Assembly (NCBI RefSeq): GCF_002953935.1
Contig: NZ_CP026514.1
Coordinates: 3,968,001 to 4,032,000, forward strand
From: Arthrobacter sp. PGP41
GTDB lineage: Bacteria > Actinomycetota > Actinomycetes > Actinomycetales > Micrococcaceae
DNA: 64,000 nucleotides
Direction of reading: 5' to 3'
Made by a program: the position numbers and the translations under genes
The notes under the pieces: generated by a model
The model's database searches: none
What the model saw: the letters and a program-made list of their open reading frames with translations, nothing else
Told to the model about the DNA's origin: nothing
Part shown: in pieces, positions 59,319-64,000 of the stretch
Numbering within the stretch: position 1 is the stretch's first letter
Layout of the letters: each line of letters begins with the position of its first letter

Positions 59319-60017
59319 ATGGCAAGCATTCTGATGGTTGTATCGGCCGCCGATTCCCTCACCATGAAGGACGGCAGCGAACACCCCACCGGGTTCTGGG
59401 CGGAGGAACTGGTGGTGGCACACCAGGCCCTGCTGGACGCCGGCCACACTGTCCACATCGCCACCCCCGGGGGCGCCAGGCCCACCGTGGACCAGGTGAG
59501 CCTCGCCGCGGAGTCCGCGGGCGGCGAAAAGCGCGCAGAGGGCTTCCGCGACTACCTGGCCAAGATCGACGGCGAGCTCTCGCGCCCGCTGGTGCTTGCC
59601 GACGTCGACCTCTCCTCCTACGACGCCGTGGTCTTGCCGGGCGGGCACGGGCCCATGGCCGACCTGTACAAGGACGCCGACCTCGGCCGGCTGCTGGCCG
59701 CCGCGGACAGGGAGGGCAAGGTCATCGCGCCCTTCTGCCACGGTCCCGCCGGGCTGCTCAGCGCAACGGACGACGGCGGCGCTTTCGTTTTCGCGGGGCG
59801 TCGCCTCACGGTGTTCAGCAATGAGGAGGAACTGGGCGGCGGCACCGGTGAGAACACGCCGTGGCTGGTGGAGGACGCGTTAAGGGACAAGGGTGCGGTC
59901 ATCGAAAACGCTGCCGCCTGGACGTCCAATGTTGTGCGGGACGGCAACCTGATCACGGGCCAGAACCCGCAGTCCAGCGAGGACGTGGCCAAGGAAGTTA
60001 TCAAGGCGCTGGGCTAG
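59319..60017 (+). CDS. DJ-1/PfpI family protein (type 1 glutamine amidotransferase-like)
   Basis: 232-residue protein of the Hsp31/DJ-1 superfamily: ILMVVSAADSLTMKDGSEHP, TGFWAEELVVAHQALLDAG (Glu30 region), DAVVLPGGHGPMADLYKDAD, and the nucleophile elbow APFCHGPAGLL with Cys140. Such proteins act as glyoxalase III or chaperone-like enzymes against methylglyoxal. Same strand and close behind an aldo/keto reductase, which fits a shared carbonyl-stress role. A clear terminator follows. Confidence 0.9.
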   Translation: MASILMVVSAADSLTMKDGSEHPTGFWAEELVVAHQALLDAGHTVHIATPGGARPTVDQVSLAAESAGGEKRAEGFRDYLAKIDGELSRPLVLADVDLSSYDAVVLPGGHGPMADLYKDADLGRLLAAADREGKVIAPFCHGPAGLLSATDDGGAFVFAGRRLTVFSNEEELGGGTGENTPWLVEDALRDKGAVIENAAAWTSNVVRDGNLITGQNPQSSEDVAKEVIKALG

Positions 60018-60033
60018 CCCACACCGCAGACAG

Positions 60034-60067
60034 AGAAGGGGCCCGGTCTGGTGACCGGGCCCCTTCT
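60034..60067. terminator. Strong hairpin terminator after the DJ-1 family gene
   Basis: 15-bp perfect arms AGAAGGGGCCCGGTC / GACCGGGCCCCTTCT with TGGT loop, ending in TTCT; symmetric ends could stop transcription in both directions. Confidence 0.85.
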
Positions 60068-60104
60068 GTGCGGCGCACGTCCTTGGGCGCCGGTGCTGCT
60101 GGCG

Positions 60105-60203
60105 CTACTTCAACTTGAAGTTGGCGCTGATCGAGGAGCCGTCTGCCGCCTTCATCGTGAGCTGGTAACTGCGGCCGGGGTACGTCCCACCAACCCATCG
60201 GCA
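60105..60203 (-). pseudogene. Possible remnant of a gene's C-terminus
   Basis: Minus-strand frame ending at the TAG 60107-60105 reads GGTYPGRSYQLTMKAADGSS, then ISANFKLK, which has plausible protein composition. Upstream the frame turns Arg/Cys-rich and no start or ribosome-binding site is found, so only a tail seems left. The rest of 60204-60325 contains no gene I can support apart from the regulator's promoter region. Confidence 0.3.
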
Positions 60204-60325
60204 CCGGCGATGAGATCGCGGAACAGCTGTAACGCACACGCCGGATTCCAGGAAGGACCCAGGCCCTGCCCCGCGGCTTGAACCCGAAAGTGCACTCGTG
60301 ACGGGTTTGGCAATAGTCTGGCCAG

Positions 60326-60949
60326 ATGGGGACAACCACAGTGAACAATGGCGAACAGACTGACAGGCAGTCCCGCATCCTCGAAGCAGCGCTCGATCTG
60401 CTGTCCCGCCACGGCATTTCCGGGGTGAGCATGCGTGCGGTGGCGCGCGAAGCCGGGGTGGCCCTGGGCCTGGTGAACTACTACTACGACGACAAGACAA
60501 GCCTGATCCGCGCGGCCCTGCGCCGGGTGGACGAGCACGACCTCCTGCTGGTTGCGCAGGATCCCTCGTCTCCCCCGGACGAGCAGCTGCGCAAGTCCCT
60601 GCGGCGGGTAGCAGGGGCCGACCTGCTGACCACACGCTACCTGTCCCTGCGCCTGCACCTTTGGGCCCTCGCGCAGGCAGACGAGGACTATGCGCAGATC
60701 AATGCTGCCGCCTTCGACCGCTATATCGACGGCCTGGCGGCATTGGTGTCCAACGCCCTGCCAGGGCTCTCCTGGGAGGAATGCCGCGCGCGGTCATCCG
60801 ACATTGTGGTCATACAAAACGGCATGTGGTTGACGTCGCTTCTTGGCGTGGACAAGGAATCCATCCAGCGGAGCATCGCACGCACGGAGCAGATCGCCTT
60901 CGCACCGCCGGGCGATGCGAGCAGCCAGGACGCGCTTCAGGGGCAGTAA
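60326..60949 (+). CDS. TetR/AcrR family regulator, BetI-like
   Basis: 207 residues. HTH at about 15-60: RILEAALDLLSRHGISGVSM, RAVAREAGVALGLVNYYYDD, KTSLIRAALRRVDEHD, close to BetI and PsrA-type repressors. The C-terminal domain has RLHLWALAQADEDYAQINAA. It sits 132 bp upstream of the betaine aldehyde dehydrogenase gene on the same strand, with two TetR-type palindromes at 61021-61061 between them; choline or betaine aldehyde is the likely inducer by analogy with BetI. Confidence 0.85.
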   Translation: MGTTTVNNGEQTDRQSRILEAALDLLSRHGISGVSMRAVAREAGVALGLVNYYYDDKTSLIRAALRRVDEHDLLLVAQDPSSPPDEQLRKSLRRVAGADLLTTRYLSLRLHLWALAQADEDYAQINAAAFDRYIDGLAALVSNALPGLSWEECRARSSDIVVIQNGMWLTSLLGVDKESIQRSIARTEQIAFAPPGDASSQDALQGQ

Positions 60950-60976
60950 AGAACGTCCCGTCCCGGCGGCTTCCCC

Positions 60977-61024
60977 GTTCTCCGTAATCTTGGTTCTCCG
61001 TAATCTTGGTTCTCCGTAATCTTG
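60977..61024. repeat. 16-bp tandem repeat x3 upstream of the bet operators
   Basis: Unit GTTCTCCGTAATCTTG at 60977, 60993 and 61009, three exact copies. The last copy overlaps the first bases of the operator at 61021. Copy-number change would move the regulator gene relative to the bet promoter but not alter the promoter itself. Confidence 0.92.
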
Positions 61025-61061
61025 AACGTTTGTTCAAGATAGGTATTGAACAGTCGTTCAA
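61021..61061. promoter_or_regulatory. Two tandem TetR-type operators
   Basis: CTTGAAC-GTTT-GTTCAAG at 61021-61038 and TTGAAC-AGTC-GTTCAA at 61046-61061; centres are 24 bp apart, so both lie nearly on the same DNA face. The second overlaps the -35 box TTGAAC (61046-61051). Likely bound by the BetI-like protein encoded just upstream. Confidence 0.78.
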
Positions 61062-61074
61062 CCTCCGCTACTGT
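61046..61074 (+). promoter_or_regulatory. Sigma-70 promoter for betB
   Basis: -35 TTGAAC (61046-61051), 17-bp spacer, -10 TACTGT (61069-61074), then 7 nt to ATG 61082: a near-ideal promoter with a leaderless start. Confidence 0.75.
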
Positions 61075-61081
61075 CCTCCGT

Positions 61082-62599
61082 ATGACTTACGCCACACCGT
61101 CCAACCACGAGACAGCATCCACCCTCTTCATCAACGGCGCGTGGGAACCGGCAGCGTCCGGCGCAGTGCGCCAAATCCACAACCCCGCCGACGGTGAACT
61201 GGCCGCCACAGCCTCCGAGGCCGGCCGGGAAGACACCGAACGGGCCATCGCTGCGGCCCGGGCGGCCTTCGACTCCGGAGTCTGGTCAAGTGTTCCGGCG
61301 CCCGAGCGCGGGTCCTTCCTGCTCAAGGTTGCCGAGGAACTCCGTGAGCGGCGGGAAAAGTTCGCCCGCGCCGAGTCACTGGACACCGGGAAGCGGATCG
61401 CCGAAAGCCGCATCGACATGGACGACGTCGCCGCCTGCTTCGAATACTTCGGCCGGCTCGCCGGGCAGCAGTCCGGCCGCGTGGTGGACGCCGGGGACCC
61501 GGCCGTCGCCAGCAGAATCGTCTACGAGCCCGTAGGCGTCTGCGGCCTCATCACTCCGTGGAACTACCCGCTGCTCCAGGCCGCGTGGAAGATTGCACCA
61601 GCCCTGGCCGCCGGCTGCACCTTTGTCCTCAAGCCCTCCGAGCTGACCCCGTCCACCGCCATCCTGGCCATGCAGCTGCTGCAGGACCTCGGCCTGCCGG
61701 ACGGCGTCGCCAACCTCGTCACCGGACCCGGCGCGGAGGCGGGCGCACCGCTCTCGGAACATCCCGCCGTCGACCTCGTTTCCTTTACCGGCGGCCTGGA
61801 AACCGGCAAGCGCATCGCCGCGGCCGCCGCCGGCACTGTCAAAAAGGTGGCACTGGAGCTTGGCGGCAAGAACCCCAACGTCGTGTTCGCGGACGCGGAT
61901 TTCGACGCCGCCGTCGACAACGCCCTGAATGGCGCCTTCGTCCACTCCGGGCAGGTCTGCTCGGCCGGAGCGCGCCTGGTGGTGGAGGAATCCATCGCGG
62001 AGCGCTTCGTGGACGAGCTGGTCCGGCGGGCACAGGACATCAGGCTGGGCGGCCCGTTCGACGAGGCTGCAGAAACCGGGCCGCTGATCTCCGCGGCCCA
62101 CCGGGACAAGGTCCACGCCTACGTCCAGCGCGGCATCCAGGAAGGAGCGCGGTTGCGGTGCGGCGGCGCGGCGCCGGCCGGGGAAAAGTACGACGGCGGC
62201 TTCTACTACCAGCCCACCGTCCTGGACCGCGTGGCAAGGGGCATGTCCGTGGTCATCGAAGAGGCCTTCGGCCCGGTGGTGACCGTGGAGACTTTCGGCA
62301 CGGAGGACGAAGCCGTGGCCACCGCCAACGACACCATCTACGGGCTTGCCGGCGCCGTCTGGACCCAGGACGCCGGAAAGGCACAGCGCGTTGCATCCCG
62401 GCTGCGGCACGGAACGGTCTGGATCAACGACTACCACCCCTACCTTCCGCAGGCGGAGTGGGGCGGCTTCGGCCAGTCCGGCGTCGGCCGCGAGCTGGGC
62501 CCCACCGGCCTCGCGGAGTACCAGGAAGCCAAGCACATCTACCAGAACACCAGCCCCCAGGTGACCGGCTGGTTCGCGGACCACGGCAAGGAGAACTAG
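61082..62599 (+). CDS. betB: Betaine-aldehyde dehydrogenase
   Basis: 505-residue NAD-dependent aldehyde dehydrogenase. Catalytic residues are in place: Asn161 (GLITPWNYPLLQ), Glu259 (VALELGGKNP), Cys293 (HSGQVCSAGARL). Directly followed by a choline-dehydrogenase-like gene (stop TAG abuts the next ATG) and preceded by a BetI-like regulator, so the last step of glycine-betaine synthesis from choline is the likely role. ATG 61082 is fixed by the -10 box 7 nt upstream; the longer frame from 61046 starts inside the operator. Confidence 0.9.
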   Translation: MTYATPSNHETASTLFINGAWEPAASGAVRQIHNPADGELAATASEAGREDTERAIAAARAAFDSGVWSSVPAPERGSFLLKVAEELRERREKFARAESLDTGKRIAESRIDMDDVAACFEYFGRLAGQQSGRVVDAGDPAVASRIVYEPVGVCGLITPWNYPLLQAAWKIAPALAAGCTFVLKPSELTPSTAILAMQLLQDLGLPDGVANLVTGPGAEAGAPLSEHPAVDLVSFTGGLETGKRIAAAAAGTVKKVALELGGKNPNVVFADADFDAAVDNALNGAFVHSGQVCSAGARLVVEESIAERFVDELVRRAQDIRLGGPFDEAAETGPLISAAHRDKVHAYVQRGIQEGARLRCGGAAPAGEKYDGGFYYQPTVLDRVARGMSVVIEEAFGPVVTVETFGTEDEAVATANDTIYGLAGAVWTQDAGKAQRVASRLRHGTVWINDYHPYLPQAEWGGFGQSGVGRELGPTGLAEYQEAKHIYQNTSPQVTGWFADHGKEN

Positions 62600-64000
62600 A
62601 TGCACTACGACAACATCGAGGACCTCAGCGAGCGCGGGTTCGACTACGTCGTGATCGGCGGCGGATCCGCCGGAGCCGCTGTTGCCGCCCGGCTGAGCGA
62701 GGATCCGGACGTGACCGTGGCCCTCGTGGAGGCCGGACCGGATGACCGCAACCTGCCCGAAATCCTGCAGCTGGACCGCTGGATGGAGCTGCTCGAGTCC
62801 GGCTACGACTGGGACTACCCGGTGGAACCGCAGGAGAACGGCAACTCCTTTATGCGCCACGCCCGCGCCAAAGTCATGGGCGGCTGCTCCAGCCACAACT
62901 CCTGCATCGCCTTCTGGGCCCCGCGTGAAGACCTGGACGAGTGGGAGTCCAAGTACGGCGCCGCCGGCTGGAACGCCCACACCGCCTGGCCGCTGTACAA
63001 GCGGCTGGAGACCAATGAGGACGCCGGGCCGGACGCGCCCCACCACGGGGACTCCGGCCCCGTGCACCTGATGAACGTGCCCCCGGTGGATCCTGCCGGC
63101 ATCGCTCTCCTCGATGCCTGTGAACAGGCCGGCATTCCCCGCGCCAAATTCAACACCGGGACCACCGTGGTCAACGGCGCCAACTTCTTCCAGATCAACC
63201 GCCGCGCGGACGGCACCCGGTCCTCCAGCTCGGTCTCCTACATCCACCCCATCATGGAGCGCGAAAACTTCACCCTGCTGACCGGCCTCCGCGCCCGCCA
63301 GCTGGTCTTCGACGCGGACAAGCGCTGCACCGGGGTGGACGTGGTGGATTCTGCCTTCGGCCGGACGCACCGGCTCGCCGCACACCGCGAGGTCATCCTG
63401 TCCACCGGCGCCATCGATTCGCCCAAGCTGCTGATGCTCTCGGGCATCGGCCCGGCAGCACACCTCGCGCAGCACGGGATCGAGGTCCTGGTGGACTCCC
63501 CCGGCGTGGGCGAGCATCTGCAGGACCACCCCGAAGGCGTGGTGCAGTTCGAGGCGAAGCAGCCGATGGTGCAGACCTCCACCCAGTGGTGGGAGATCGG
63601 CATCTTCACCCCCACCGAGGACGGCCTGGACCGCCCGGACCTGATGATGCACTACGGCTCTGTCCCGTTCGACATGAACACCCTGCGGCACGGCTACCCC
63701 ACCACGGAGAACGGCTTCAGCCTCACCCCGAACGTCACGCACGCCCGTTCGCGCGGCACCGTCCGGCTGCGCAGCCGGGATTTCCGCGACAAGCCCATGG
63801 TGGACCCGCGCTACTTCACGGACCCCGACGGCCACGACATGCGCGTCATGGTGGCCGGCATCCGCAAGGCCCGTGAAATTGCCGCCCAGCCCGCCATGGC
63901 GGAATGGACCGGCAGGGAACTCTCGCCCGGCATCGAGGCGCAGACGGATGAAGAACTGCAGGATTACATCCGCAAGACCCACAACACGGTGTACCACCCG
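62600..64000 (+). CDS. betA: Choline dehydrogenase-like GMC oxidoreductase (runs off the right edge)
   Basis: 467 codons in the window; the C-terminus is missing. FAD-binding YVVIGGGSAGAAVAARLSED at about residues 16-35, GMC signatures ARAKVMGGCSSHNSCIAFWA and STGAIDSPKLLMLSGIGPA, and the start of the active-site motif HNTVYHP at the edge (His pair of GMC enzymes). With BetB it would oxidise choline to glycine betaine for osmoprotection. ATG 62600 has AAGGAG about 7 nt upstream and abuts the betB stop. Confidence 0.88.
   Translation, partial: MHYDNIEDLSERGFDYVVIGGGSAGAAVAARLSEDPDVTVALVEAGPDDRNLPEILQLDRWMELLESGYDWDYPVEPQENGNSFMRHARAKVMGGCSSHNSCIAFWAPREDLDEWESKYGAAGWNAHTAWPLYKRLETNEDAGPDAPHHGDSGPVHLMNVPPVDPAGIALLDACEQAGIPRAKFNTGTTVVNGANFFQINRRADGTRSSSSVSYIHPIMERENFTLLTGLRARQLVFDADKRCTGVDVVDSAFGRTHRLAAHREVILSTGAIDSPKLLMLSGIGPAAHLAQHGIEVLVDSPGVGEHLQDHPEGVVQFEAKQPMVQTSTQWWEIGIFTPTEDGLDRPDLMMHYGSVPFDMNTLRHGYPTTENGFSLTPNVTHARSRGTVRLRSRDFRDKPMVDPRYFTDPDGHDMRVMVAGIRKAREIAAQPAMAEWTGRELSPGIEAQTDEELQDYIRKTHNTVYHP

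Noticed and set aside
60977..61024. Three direct repeats considered as a CRISPR remnant
   Set aside because: The units are 16 bp and abut with no spacers, and no cas genes are present.
61376..63997. An 873-codon open frame antisense to betB and betA
   Set aside because: Crosses two well-supported genes, has no domain features, and is explained by third-position GC bias.
15..64000. Search for phage, restriction-modification, toxin-antitoxin or other defence genes
   Set aside because: No integrase, methyltransferase-nuclease pair, toxin-antitoxin pair or defence signature was found; the methyltransferase at 2297 is a small-molecule type.

Overview
The window is high-GC chromosomal DNA from an actinobacterium, most likely Micrococcaceae (Arthrobacter/Pseudarthrobacter group). 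This rests on the codon use and on family-typical content: a SAM-IV riboswitch, a DUF222/HNH protein, DUF4235 and DUF4383 proteins, and a fused trehalose-phosphatase-like/GH15 protein. At least nine genes also carry a TANNNT -10 hexamer placed 6-7 nt before the start codon, the layout of leaderless mRNAs. No phage, plasmid, transposase, CRISPR array or rRNA was seen. One tRNA (Gly, CCC) is present. Most of the window reads as housekeeping and niche-adaptation genes, cut at both ends: an MMPL exporter on the left and a choline-dehydrogenase-like gene on the right.

Layout. 1-2.3 kb: MMPL exporter and divergent MarR regulator around a palindromic operator. 2.2-4.5 kb: a long perfect hairpin, a methyltransferase, a LysE exporter and a low-molecular-weight phosphatase. 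4.5-5.8 kb: a Zur-box-like palindrome driving a CobW-like protein without a P-loop and an alternative zinc-free ribosomal protein L36. 5.8-10.9 kb: a P-loop-kinase/PabB fusion, cardiolipin synthase, PabC and a PPOX-type protein. 11-14.8 kb: a TetR regulator, then a SAM-IV riboswitch controlling a DUF1737 protein, a rhodanese and MetZ. 14.9-19.5 kb: HNH/DUF222, a GCS2 carboxylate-amine ligase, and an HTH-MurA fusion. 19.7-23.3 kb: a broken secreted gene, then the ykoEDC-type thiamine-precursor ECF transporter under a TPP riboswitch.

23.4-26.3 kb: an HbpS-like protein, then a DUF4383 / heme-oxygenase-like diiron enzyme / CDGSH Fe-S operon and a DUF4235 protein. 26.3-36.1 kb: a cation/pH homeostasis region with a complete six-gene Mrp antiporter (A-B fused), an UMF1-like MFS transporter and a KhtTU-like K+/H+ antiporter pair. 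36.1-43.7 kb: dCTP deaminase, a secreted CAP/VCBS protein, an SRPBCC protein, tRNA-Gly, a tiny basic protein coupled to N5-(carboxyethyl)ornithine synthase, an MFS exporter with a divergent LysR, and a CxxC protein. 43.7-50.1 kb: proline catabolism (putA), an amino-acid permease and a LysR regulator, tied together by a shared 35-bp upstream block and separated by a large palindromic repeat array. 50.2-60.1 kb: panD, an AEC transporter, a sarcosine-oxidase-like flavoenzyme, a DHA2 exporter, the pseudo-phosphatase/GH15 protein, an LLM flavoenzyme, an aldo/keto reductase and a DJ-1 family protein. 60.3-64 kb: a BetI-like regulator, two tandem operators and betaine aldehyde dehydrogenase/choline dehydrogenase, i.e. 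glycine-betaine synthesis.

Nothing here is a fully novel defence or mobile system. The best candidates for new biology are: the six-unit 32-bp-period palindrome at a permease stop codon, the HTH-MurA fusion, the kinase-PabB fusion, the diiron-oxygenase/CDGSH operon, the GH15 protein with a mutated HAD active site, and the putA/permease cis-regulatory block.
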